A DNA stretch of 27,192 bases, taken from positions 650,110 through 677,301 of the forward strand of contig BJOX01000243.1 in NCBI GenBank assembly GCA_009731375.1, written 5' to 3'. The notes below the pieces were generated by a model. It did no database searches and was not told the DNA's origin. It worked only from the letters and a program-made list of their open reading frames with translations. Positions 16,860-27,192 of this stretch are shown here, piece by piece; the stretch's first letter is position 1, and each line of letters opens with the position of its first letter. The translations under genes and the position numbers were made by a program. Source of the stretch: Paulinella micropora (taxonomy: Eukaryota > Cercozoa > Imbricatea > Euglyphida).

Positions 16860-18100
16860 TTTTTTTACTTCACTAGTTCTTCTGAGATCTCAGTGTGATC
16901 TTCAAAATAAAAAATATTTATAGAAAAAGGACTCATGATTAAAACTTTTTTTCCATAAAGCCTCCATTTTCATATTCAATAATGAACATAGAATTACATA
17001 TAAGTTATTTTCAGTTCTCTTGACTGCGTGTCCACAAATTTACCGTAACGTGCGTTTATCGGGGGAAAAGGCAGTAGAGAGGGGGAAAATTGTAATTGTC
17101 GTGAAAACTTTAATTAAATCTATTGAAGTCATTCCTAGACGAAATCGAAAACTAGTGAAGTCGAAACGTCGTGCAGAGGAGAATCTAACGGGCCGGTCAA
17201 AAACATTAAAATGTCAACTGTAGTGGTTTTGGCCCGGGCCGGTCGTTACTGTCTTTAAAGTTCTCAGTCTGATAATATATATACTGAGTAGTGGCTTGAG
17301 TAATCCGACTTAGTAATAATCATCCGGTACCGGTAACCGACACTGCTGATTAAAATCATGAGTCACCGAGCCGGGGCCGAGTCAGTGCAGATACTAGCTA
17401 GTGCCACCGATCACCTAATGACTCTGATCGTCTTGTCAACATCATGACTATCTAGCCGCCGGCTTGCAACTTACGGCCCAGTTGAAGAGCAGCTCACCGT
17501 CATGATGCGGTTTATCATGCGTGTCGCTGGTCACCCGCATTTCAATGGTAGCTATATTTTGCTACGGTGATCGGACAAGTTCAACTCAATTCAGTTTGAA
17601 ATTCAGACGGGCTGCCGGGCTACAGCATCTGAAAACTTCCGCTGATCCGGACCCAAGTTTTGCTCGAGCTCAGACTCAGTACCGCAGGCTGTTTAAACTG
17701 CAGTAAATCTCAGTGCCTAAAAAACTCCGTTTCCCGCAACAATATTACTAGAACAGTTGGACTTCCGACTCAGACTCGGCCGGACTTTTCCCCCTGACTG
17801 TGTGAGTATATTTCGACTCAATTGACCTGACCGCACTGAAGTGGTGTTCAGTTCACTGACAGGTGCACCATAATCGTTATCCGTCAAGGACCCAATGCCG
17901 CCCGGCAGCCATCGTCATGTAACCGCTTTGTACGAATAACGCGCGACTGGATGACGCCGCGACCACCAACTTGAAGGTAGATATGTACAATAGTATGCTT
18001 ACAAAAGCGCGCGAACAACCTTGAGTATGGAAATCAAGCTTGTAAGGGCTGTTAACCTCTTCGAAGAATCTTGTGTGGAGGATATCTTGGATGCATGGAA
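16860..18100. other. unique stretch without a recognisable gene
   Basis: No exon with both splice sites and natural composition was found. A 67-codon lysine/arginine-rich plus ORF (17020-17223) is possible but unsupported. TGAGTCA/GACTCA-like heptamers recur (17357, 17384, 17675, 17768). Confidence 0.4.
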
Positions 18101-18108
18101 TTCGTGAA

Positions 18109-18315
18109 TCAGAAGTGTGCATCGCAAACTTCCACGATAGCACCAGTCTGTCTATGGAAAGCGCAGCCGCAGTGGAAGCGCATGCTGGTTCCATCATGAT
18201 CTAAGGTAAAGGTTAAAGATCCGTCCTCGGAAGTTTGCCAAGTGTTTTCTGGCGCGGCAGGTTGATCCGACTGCTTTTTGGGCCGGCCGGGCCTTTCCGT
18301 CCCCAAGTACACCAT
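18109..18315 (-). CDS. small protein with AT-hook-like motif
   Basis: A 68-codon minus-strand ORF, ATG at 18315 to TGA. It begins MVYLGTERPGRPKKQSDQ; RPGRPKK fits the AT-hook core (GRP flanked by basic residues), which binds AT-rich minor grooves. The rest includes DGSLTFTLDHDGTSMRF and HCGCAFHRQTGAIVEVCDAH, with Cys and His that could bind zinc. Composition is coding-like and clearly better than the plus frames. It may be a complete small gene, one exon, or a transposon fragment. A plus-strand ATG in good context (18328, MAEISAWMDI then poly-Leu) lies next to it but leads only into a (TTG)n repeat. Confidence 0.4.
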   Translation of the reverse strand: MVYLGTERPGRPKKQSDQPAAPENTWQTSEDGSLTFTLDHDGTSMRFHCGCAFHRQTGAIVEVCDAHF

Positions 18316-18356
18316 AGCTGCACCACCATGGCAGAAATCAGTGCATGGATGGACAT

Positions 18357-18376
18357 TTTGTTGTTGCTGTTGTTGC

Positions 18377-18407
<31 letters not shown>

Positions 18408-18430
18408 GATGATGATGTTGATGTTGTTGT
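18357..18430 (+). repeat. (TTG)n array
   Basis: TTG/CTG units, ending in GATGTT units; codes poly-Leu or poly-Val only as an artefact. Confidence 0.9.
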
Positions 18431-18488
18431 AGATATAAAGTTTTCAGTATTGAAATTCTGCATGCTGATTAAAGGTGTGAACTTTCGG

Positions 18489-18490
<2 letters not shown>

Positions 18491-18534
<44 letters not shown>

Positions 18535-18589
18535 ACACACACACACACACACACATATGTATATATATGTATATATATACATATCCATC

Positions 18590-18684
<95 letters not shown>
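18491..18684 (+). repeat. (CT)n-(CA)n-(TATG)-(ATCT)n compound microsatellite
   Basis: CT units 18492-18530, CA units about 18535-18556, a short TATATG stretch, then ATCT units from about 18583 to 18684. Confidence 0.95.
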
Positions 18685-18727
18685 GCATATTTTTACATAC
18701 ATATGTATCCCTCTCACCCATTTCGTT

Positions 18728-19064
18728 AAAAGAAAGAAAGAAAGGAAGGAAGGAAGGAAGGAAGGAAGCAAGGAAAGGAAAGGAAAGGAAAGGAAAGGAA
18801 AGGAAAGGCGAAAGGAAAGGAAAGGAAAGGAAAGGAAGGAAAGGAAGGAAAGGAAAGGAAAAAAAAGGAAAGGAACGGAAAGGAAAGGAAAGGAAAGAAA
18901 AGACAAGAAAAGAAAAGAAAAGAAAAAGGAAGAAAAGCGAAAGAAAAAAGGAAAAAGAAAGAAAGAAAGACAGAAAAAAAAAGGAAAGAAAAGGAAAGGA
19001 AAGGAAAAAAAAGAAAAGAAAAGGAAAGAAAAGAAAAAAAAGAAAGAAAAGAAAAACACATATA
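18728..19064 (+). repeat. GGAAA/GAAA polypurine tract
   Basis: About 335 nt of AAAG, GGAA and GGAAA units with only a handful of pyrimidines. Second long polypurine tract of the window. Confidence 0.95.
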
Positions 19065-19100
19065 AATTAAAGATAGATAGACAGGAAGGAGGGAGGGTGT

Positions 19101-19795
<695 letters not shown>

Positions 19796-20000
19796 GATGA
19801 AATATCGACTAATGTCAGAAAAAAGGAGCTTCTGATTTCGTCAACCAGGAAGTCTGTGGGTAAAGTATTAACCCGATGCCCAGCTAAGCCGTGATGTTTG
19901 CACGGAAGGGACTGATACAGGCAATACCAAAGCTCCCTAGTACCAGGCGGGGCCAGGGCTCGTTCCATAAAGCGCCCCTTGCAGAACGAGCTCCCACCTC
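19796..20000 (+). repeat. 205-bp interspersed sequence, copy 1, cut by assembly gap
   Basis: Non-repetitive island inside GATA arrays, nearly identical to 21083-21287 (about five differences by eye). It stops at the first N of the gap. The ORF running across the Ns is meaningless. Confidence 0.85.
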
Positions 20001-20062
20001 NNNNNNNNNNNNNNNNNNNNNNNNNNNNNNNNNNNNNNNNNNNNNNNNNNNNNNNNNNNNNN
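20001..20062. other. assembly gap (62 N)
   Basis: Run of N between copy 1 of the 205-bp sequence and a GATA array. Confidence 0.99.
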
Positions 20063-20965
<903 letters not shown>

Positions 20966-21082
20966 TATGTTTGGTCTATCAGCTCTGCATATCCGAAGAC
21001 ATAGGCATCCATTCCACCCCGCCACCAGTTTGTGGCTGGGTAGCGGGCTGGGAGGGTAGGTAGGTAGGTAGATAGATAGATA

Positions 21083-21555
21083 GATGAGATATCGACTAAT
21101 GTCAGAAAAAAGGAGCTTCTGATTTCGTCAACCAGGGAAGTCTGTGGGTAAAGTATTAACCCGATGCCCAGCTAAGCCGTGATGTTTGCACGGAAGGGAC
21201 TGATACAGGCGATACCAAATCTCCCTAGTACCAGGCGGGGCCAGGGCTCGTTCCATAAGCGCCCCTTGCAGAACGAGCTCCCACCTCCATTACAGAGGAC
21301 CCAGTAAGCAGATGGAGTTTCGAGACTGTTCGACAGTCTAGTATAAACCGACAGAGCACTGTGGGTTTTATTCCGGGCTCAACAAGCGAGAAAGGGCACC
21401 CTGAGGGAACAGGATTGTGCTTCCCGTCGCTATTTCGGCATGTGACTTATAGGCGTATGACTAGGCACACATAAGGCACCCCACCACGGGCCCAGCACAC
21501 CCACACCATCCCCTAATTCTCTGTCTGTCGAAAGATGGCACCCATTTCAAAAAAA
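21083..21555 (+). mobile_element. interspersed element, full-length copy containing the 205-bp sequence
   Basis: Unique island of about 470 bp between GATA arrays. Its first 205 bp match 19796-20000. It then continues through GAACGAGCTCCCACCTCC, CAGTCTAGTATAAACCGACA and GGCACCCATTTC to an A-run at about 21550, followed by GATA. Non-coding; the size, repetition and simple-repeat flank suggest a SINE-like element with a GATA tail, but I see no clear Pol III boxes. Confidence 0.5.
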
Positions 21556-22350
<795 letters not shown>

Positions 22351-22400
22351 AAGCATGGCTGCAGCTGCGTTCTCTCTGTGTTGAAATATGCCTTTCACAG

Positions 22401-22568
22401 GCCTACGCCTATTCTCTCGAAATTCTTAATACTATTCTTCAGCTGTACAGCCTGCTTGCTCTTCTTATCAGAGGCAAGTTCAAATTTTTCGTGTCGTGGC
22501 AGCAAATTACAGAACAAACAAGAATACTTCAGTTTCAAAAACAAGCCAAAGCTTCTCGAGTCTATCTG
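22401..22568 (+). CDS. candidate exon, helical segment (second plus-strand gene)
   Basis: Acceptor ATGCCTTTCACAG ends at 22400. The phase-0 frame reads AYAYSLEILNTILQLYSLLA, then LLIRGKFKFFVSW and QQITEQTRILQFQKQAKASR, a continuous amphipathic helix, to a TGA at 22569. A donor CT|GTGATC overlaps that stop (22568), so the exon may end just before it. The previous intron would be the GATA region. A nearby frame (PRIRFMLNDERRPVGKGG, 22580-22640) also looks partly coding, so a frameshift after 22560 is the other possibility. No family recognised. Confidence 0.45.
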
Positions 22569-22571
22569 TGA

Positions 22572-23139
22572 TCTGTCACCACGGATCCGGTTTATGTTGA
22601 ACGATGAACGGAGACCAGTAGGAAAAGGTGGCTGTGACTTCCGTTGGCAACCAGTCAAACAGAACAACATAAAAATGAACAAAAAGAGAGGGACGTCAGA
22701 AACCATCCAATCCAAGTTCTGTTTTTACTGGATTTGTGGTTCGCCCAAAAGTTTCGGGAAGTTCCCCACAAATTGAAGCCTCTTTGGTTTTGGTAACTGC
22801 AACGATTGCGAACAGCCGTGGCGCGAAAGAAGTTTGTGGTCCCATATGGGGGACCAGAAGCTCGTTTGGGTTTCGGTTGCTGGGCCCCTTTTTTTGGTCG
22901 CTAGTCGCTCCACGTGTTCAAACAGAAAACGAGCGCAGACATGTATCAAATATGCCAGGTGTTCGACAGAAAAAATCATTGCTGCACCATGCAGTTCTGT
23001 ACTCCATGCATCGATTTTCATTAGCGTGTATGCTTCTGTCTGCCCACATGCACACAACACACAGAATAATTAGCCATATCAGCGAACATACGCAGCAATT
23101 TGTTCAGCCCCCCCCCCCCCCAACCCCTTCTTTTCCCAG
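22572..23139. other. stretch with possible but unresolved exons
   Basis: Several competing frames on both strands, none with clear splice sites. Ends in a C-rich run (23108-23121) and a pyrimidine-rich stretch that serves as the acceptor tract for the exon at 23140. Confidence 0.3.
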
Positions 23140-23270
23140 CGAACCCAGCAGAAGGATGTCATGCTTTACTTAGTTGTAAACCTTCCCATGTTCGCTCCTG
23201 ATCTCACGCTTTCCGACGCGTTCAAGTGCCCCAAATGTGGTTTGAAGCCACGGAACAAGAAATCAACTGA
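23140..23270 (+). CDS. exon with first half of a zinc ribbon
   Basis: Strong acceptor CCCTTCTTTTCCCAG (ends 23139) and strong donor GA|GTAAGT (23271). The single open frame reads RTQQKDVMLYLVVNLPMFAP, then DLTLSDAFKCPKCGLKPRNK and KSTE. KCPKCG is a zinc-knuckle half site. The last codon is split after two bases. Two downstream acceptors fit that phase: 23747 gives ECSSCFC, completing a C-x2-C..C-x2-C ribbon, and 23356 gives EYDSAEAIA followed by a stop. The two could be alternative ends of one gene. I do not recognise the family. Confidence 0.65.
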
Positions 23271-23355
23271 GTAAGTTGCTCTCTCTGTCTGCTGACGACA
23301 TTCAAGATGCAGAATCGTCTAACTTTGATCTCGCCGCTTTCCATCAATCCAATAG

Positions 23356-23383
23356 GTATGATAGTGCTGAGGCCATCGCTTGA
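23356..23383 (+). CDS. possible alternative terminal exon
   Basis: After acceptor CAATCCAATAG, in phase with the donor at 23271, the frame gives YDSAEAIA and TGA (23381-23383). An AATAAA lies about 50 nt downstream (near 23434). The short length makes chance likely; it competes with the exon at 23747. Confidence 0.25.
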
Positions 23384-23572
23384 AGAGTAAAGATCATGAC
23401 CACCGCTTGCGAATGACACGATGAGCATTTTCGTGAATAAAATATTGATTGAGAGGATGTTCAGCGTTAGACGATTTGCTACTTGTGGTGTTGTCAGTAA
23501 AATCATTCATACCTATGCCTTCGTGTCACAATCAGTGGGACCCGAAATCAGCCTAAATCCATTTCATGCTAT

Positions 23573-23740
23573 GTGTGTATGTGTGTATGTGTATGTGTGT
23601 ATGTGTGGTGTATGTATGCATGTGTGGTGTGTGTGTGTATGTATGTATGTATGTATGTATGTATTTATGTTTGATGTTGATGTATGTATGTATGTATGTA
23701 TGTATGTATGTATGTATGTACGTGTGTATGTATGTATCTC
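23573..23740 (+). repeat. (GTAT)n/(GTGT)n array
   Basis: Intronic tetranucleotide array running to within a few bases of the acceptor CTCTGGCAG at 23746. Confidence 0.9.
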
Positions 23741-23746
23741 TGGCAG

Positions 23747-23814
23747 GTGTTCATCTTGTTTCTGTCCATTCCCCAACAATATCATGGCTGTCTCCGATGA
23801 GATTGCACCTCCAG
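23747..23814 (+). CDS. 68-nt exon between GTAT arrays, second half of the zinc ribbon
   Basis: An island of non-repetitive sequence inside GTAT arrays, bounded by acceptor ATCTCTGGCAG and donor CCAG|GTACGT. In the phase left by the exon at 23140 it reads CSSCFCPFPNNIMAVSDEIA then PP. Joined to that exon it gives C-x2-C, 14 residues, C-x2-C, a zinc ribbon. The donor is itself followed at once by (GTAT)n, which offers many further GTAT donors. Matching phase and composition make it a likely exon; the gene's function is unknown. Confidence 0.6.
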
Positions 23815-23905
23815 GTACGTATGTCTATGTATGTATGTATGTGTGTATGTATGTATGTATGTACGTATGTATGTATGTATGTCTGTATGCATGTATGTAT
23901 GTACG
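23815..23905 (+). repeat. (GTAT)n array starting at a splice donor
   Basis: GTAC/GTAT units that begin with the donor GTACGT itself. Confidence 0.9.
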
Positions 23906-24020
23906 TGACTTATGCTGCCTGCTTATTATGACGACACCCAAAAATGATCGAGCGTACCAGTGCCGCTCATTCATGGTTTTTTGCCGATTAATAAATAGTG
24001 TATTAAGTTAAATTCTGCAG

Positions 24021-24206
24021 TCCGATTTCGGAGCGGCCGGTCATACCTTGCCTTTGGACTTTGCGGCTGATCTGATTCCTGGGTCTGTAGACTGCCAATC
24101 ACATCGATCTGTTCCTGTCGTGGTCGGGGCAATTTCCTACGGTGGAGGAAGTCGTCGTGCGTCGCACGGGTTACTTCATAGCAGACAGCACCGTCGAGCC
24201 GGGTGA
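24021..24206 (+). CDS. candidate terminal exon
   Basis: Acceptor TTAAATTCTGCAG (ends 24020). The phase-0 frame gives SDFGAAGHTLPLDFAADLIP, GSVDCQSHRSVPVVVGAIS and a Gly/Arg/His-rich end, closing at TGA 24204-24206. An AATAAA at 24251 could be its poly(A) signal. The phase does not match the exon ending at 23814 (phase 1), so a further exon or an indel would be needed. The opposite strand also has an 80-codon ORF here (MFTRLDGAVCYEVTRATH...), which I consider less likely but cannot exclude. Confidence 0.35.
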   Translation, partial: SDFGAAGHTLPLDFAADLIPGSVDCQSHRSVPVVVGAISYGGGSRRASHGLLHSRQHRRAG

Positions 24207-24460
24207 ACAACGTCCACGGACTGTCACTACTGATTCTTGGATGCAGTTGAAATAAAGCTCCTCAGATGAAACAAACTTTGCATTTGGCTGTAAGAACGAT
24301 GGTTGATATCGTATATCACCTAGTATTAGTGAGCAGCAAGTTTCTGCGCAGTAGGCTGTTTATCCCCTGCTTTCTTGGTTAAAATAAAAGCTCATGAGAT
24401 TATAATTACTTGAATTTTTTGTTGTGATTTTTGAGTTTATGCCCATTTCTTAGGGGAGGA
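24207..24460. other. AT-rich stretch with poly(A)-like signals
   Basis: Plus-strand AATAAA at 24251 and again near 24384; no coding sequence seen. Probably 3' UTR and flank of the second plus-strand gene. Confidence 0.3.
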
Positions 24461-24461
24461 G

Positions 24462-24611
24462 ATGGTGATGATGATGATGACGATGATGATGATGACGATG
24501 ATGCTGATGCTGCTGCTGCTGATGATGATGATGATGACGATGTTTGTGTGTGTGTGTGTGTGTGTTTCTTTGTCACAGCTACCAAGGTCGATACTCACAA
24601 CATTACACATG

Positions 24612-24659
<48 letters not shown>

Positions 24660-24660
24660 C
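24462..24660 (+). repeat. (GAT)n, (GT)n and (ATCT)n arrays
   Basis: GAT/GAC units 24462-24541, GT units to 24565, a 40-nt unique island, then ATCT units 24609-24658. Confidence 0.9.
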
Positions 24661-24699
24661 AGGTTGTAAAGACGGTTCCCCACCACACTGGTGCCTGGA

Positions 24700-24973
24700 T
24701 AAATACATACATGCATACATGCATACATACATACATACATACATACATATGTACATACATACATACATACACAAGATACCTAAGATACATAAGATAAGAT
24801 ACATCCATACATACATCCATACATACATAGATACATACATACATACATACGTACATGCATACATACATACATACATACATATATACATACATACATACAT
24901 ACATAAATCAATATTTCCATAGATAGATAAATATGTGGATACATACATTAATACATTACATACATTACATACA

Positions 24974-25004
<31 letters not shown>

Positions 25005-25052
25005 CATGCACATCCATCCATCCATCCGTCCATCTATCTATCTATCTATCTG

Positions 25053-25083
<31 letters not shown>

Positions 25084-25091
25084 CTCTATCC

Positions 25092-25127
<36 letters not shown>

Positions 25128-25205
25128 ATCTATCTATGCATCTATCTATCTATCTGCCAATCCATCCATCCATCCATCCATCTATCTATCTATCTATCTA
25201 TCTCA
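24700..25205 (+). repeat. (CATA)n then (ATCT/CCAT)n array
   Basis: CATA units with TACATTA variants to about 25010, then CCAT and ATCT units to 25203, interrupted by short unique bits near 24905-24940. Confidence 0.95.
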
Positions 25206-27192
25206 CCGTGGCCTTCCGCCTTAGTTCGTCGTACGATAGGACATTTTAAGTGATTCAACGACAGTAGCCTCAGTGCACCGTGTGCCACTGCGCCGCAGGC
25301 TAGCTCTTCAGACTGTTCCGAGGGCTTTTCAGCTCTACGACGAGCAAGCGTTCTTCAATTATTAAAAGTCGTTTTTTTCACTGAACGACTCAGTTTAACT
25401 CGTTCTGACTCGAATCTGTGGAAAAAAACTTTCGCATCAATTACTATCAAGATTGAACGTCTGAAACAGTAAGCTTTACGTTCCTGGGCCGGGGCCGGTG
25501 TGAGTTCGTTGACTGACCAGCCTACAGGACTCAGAAGTATCATATGTAACTTGATTATATATGGACGCCTTAAAATTACTCAGTGCACTAGTATTAGTGA
25601 TCATGATTCTTCAAGACTCTACCAGGTGATTCGGATATATGCCGCATGATGCAAACCGTCCGCCGGGACCTGTTGGTTACATGCCGACTCAGTCCCGACA
25701 TGTCACATACCTTCCGAAAAAGTGACAGTGGCACTCAATGAACTGATGCTGATGGAGGAAGGGTGTGTGTGTGGGTGAACGGTGGCGGGTGCCGCGGGCG
25801 CGGCCCGGCCGGCCCAGAGGGGGGGGGGCCGGCACGGTCACGGTACTCAGCCAGAAGAATGGAAAAAGCATTCACGAGTCAGCGGCACAGATAGTATGGA
25901 GCCAATAGTCCTTCTCCCCTTTCGTCATGATGCCACGTCACTGACTCAGCAGTGAGTCACGTGATCCGAGTCCGAGTATGCCGGGCCGTCGTAATATTGT
26001 AAGAAGATTGATGCTCACCATATGCATGGTATGCCGGTTCCCCGGAAAGTCATGCCGGCCGGGTCGTCTATCGTAATCCGCGAGAAAGATATTAATAAAC
26101 TCTAAGATGATACTAGAATATGTTGACTCTCAGAGGCATATGGGACTGCCACTATCAGTGCAGCACTACTATGGCGGCAGTACAATATCATTTTATATAA
26201 CTCTGCATGACCATAAACTGTGACTGCTGCAAAGCCCCGCAATGATAGCCGCATCGTATACCTTTGAAAAGTCCGCCGGTAATACAACCGGGCGGCAATT
26301 GTAATGCCCCCAACGATAGCTCGTAAAAAGTCGGTAATATAACCAAACACAGTCCTCAAGAATGAGAATGATGTCTCGTTGTATTAGCTCAGTGAAGCCA
26401 AAAAGGAAAACGGCAACAGACCAGGAATAAAATGGCATCAGGTCCAATCCGGACAAATAATACTGAAAAACAAGCTGGTGCACCTGTCACCAGGAAAAGG
26501 TATTTTTTACCGGCTATCCGGGGGGTGATGCCTACAGTACCCCCTCCCGATTTTATGACGGAAATAGCATTTTCGTCATACACCTTCTGATTTCTTTCTG
26601 CAAATAGTATGCGCTATGGAGTCATGCCACACAGCGCATCGACCCACGGATAGACGCTAAAAGACGATAAATATATCCTCATACGGCACGTCAAAGCGGA
26701 TTCTCTAGCCTTTCTTGTAAATTTTGAACTCCTTCCCCTCAATTTCTTTTTTTTTTTTTTTTTTTTTTTTTTCGGCAGTATGTCAAGAACAAACGTACAA
26801 TTAATAAAAAAATACAAGCAACGTGGTGCTGTAGTACGATTCCCCCTTTGATCTCCTTCTTCTTCTTATCATTATCATTATTATTATTATTATTCACAGG
26901 GAGATCGTAAGTACATTGTCTTTTTCCATGACATACCCTTGTATAAGGCGGATATCCTATGATATAGTATTAGGGGGCCAGTCCTAATAGCTATATCCGA
27001 AGTCGAGGTGTATGTACCCGACCCTGCGATATACCGACACAAGTAGAGATTGACCGTGCTCAGGTACGACAGTATATAATCTATCGTAAAAAATAATTTA
27101 ATGAAAGTTTCAGAGAACATTTCATTTTCGAGAACATCATCCCAGGACTTGGAAAGGGTCATACCCGGGAACACCATCGCTCAATACACTAG
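25206..27192. other. unique stretch without a recognisable gene
   Basis: About 2 kb with no exon that has natural composition and splice sites on either strand. It contains a T-run (26748-26772) and a short ATT array (26877-26894), plus the motif cluster described at 25933-25964. Confidence 0.5.
25933..25964. promoter_or_regulatory. cluster of bZIP and E-box-like motifs
   Basis: Within 32 bp: CCACGTCA (25933-25940, the complement TGACGTGG is a bZIP-type site), TGACTCAGCA (25942-25951, complement TGCTGAGTCA, a Maf/NF-E2-type site), TGAGTCA (25953-25959, AP-1 type) and TCACGTGA (25957-25964, E-box palindrome). No gene start is evident nearby. Confidence 0.3.

Noticed and set aside
20966-21052. 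Minus-strand coding fragment ([16 protein letters not shown])
   Set aside because: Short island between GATA arrays with no splice sites in support; left unannotated.
22725-23060. 111-codon minus ORF and 145-codon plus ORF
   Set aside because: The frames overlap each other, have no domain and no matching splice sites; neither is clearly better.

Overview
Eukaryotic nuclear DNA, assembled as a scaffold (two N gaps, 20001-20062 and 20343-20414). Coding pieces are short exons with GT..AG splice sites separated by introns made almost entirely of microsatellites. SINE-like repeats and a decayed Ty1/copia element are present, and there are no prokaryotic operon features. The species cannot be named from sequence. 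A large-genome alga or other protist, or a repeat-rich invertebrate, would fit; all splice donors seen are GT, which argues mildly against a dinoflagellate.

Left part (about 300-9360, plus strand): one multi-exon gene that I reconstruct by matching splice phases. Its exons are 296-464, 613-833 (PHD-type zinc finger), 1637-1815 (P-loop, G1), 2986-3052, 4470-4783, 4885-5289 (GTPase G3 and G4 motifs) and 7802 to 9274 or 9356 (helical region, KPRA repeats, basic clusters, Ser-rich tail). The domain order, a PHD finger joined to a large dynamin/SLIP-GC-like GTPase, looks like a chromatin- or nucleus-associated GTPase. The copy carries frameshifts and two in-frame stops, so it is either a recent pseudogene or has uncorrected base errors. 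A near-identical 410-bp inverted repeat brackets the two exons holding G3 and G4. Two tRNA-related SINE copies with (ATT)n tails and a 718-nt nearly pure GAA/purine tract fill the next intron. A possible lysine-rich gene start points the other way at the left edge.

Middle (about 11000-16370): a decayed Ty1/copia retrotransposon on the plus strand. It has gag with a CCHC knuckle, a long low-complexity linker with an acidic stretch, a DSGSS protease, an HHCC motif and an integrase core. It stops after integrase with no reverse transcriptase in the window, and abuts an unrelated, unrecognised minus-strand coding region (15545-16364). AT-rich 140-bp tandem repeats follow. The unique stretches 9357-11260 and 16860-18100 show no confident gene; a 68-codon minus ORF with an AT-hook motif lies at 18109-18315.

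Right part (18357-25205): more than 6 kb of mostly di- and tetranucleotide repeats (CT, CA, ATCT, GGAA, GT, AG, then about 3 kb of GATA/GGTA, later GTAT, CATA and ATCT). Non-repetitive islands sit inside. One 205-bp sequence occurs twice, and the first copy is cut exactly at an assembly gap. Several other islands (22401-22568, 23140-23270, 23747-23814, 24021-24206) read as exons of a second plus-strand gene whose joined exons give a C-x2-C..C-x2-C zinc ribbon. The last 2 kb (25205-27192) has no recognised gene, only a tight cluster of bZIP/E-box-like motifs near 25933-25964.
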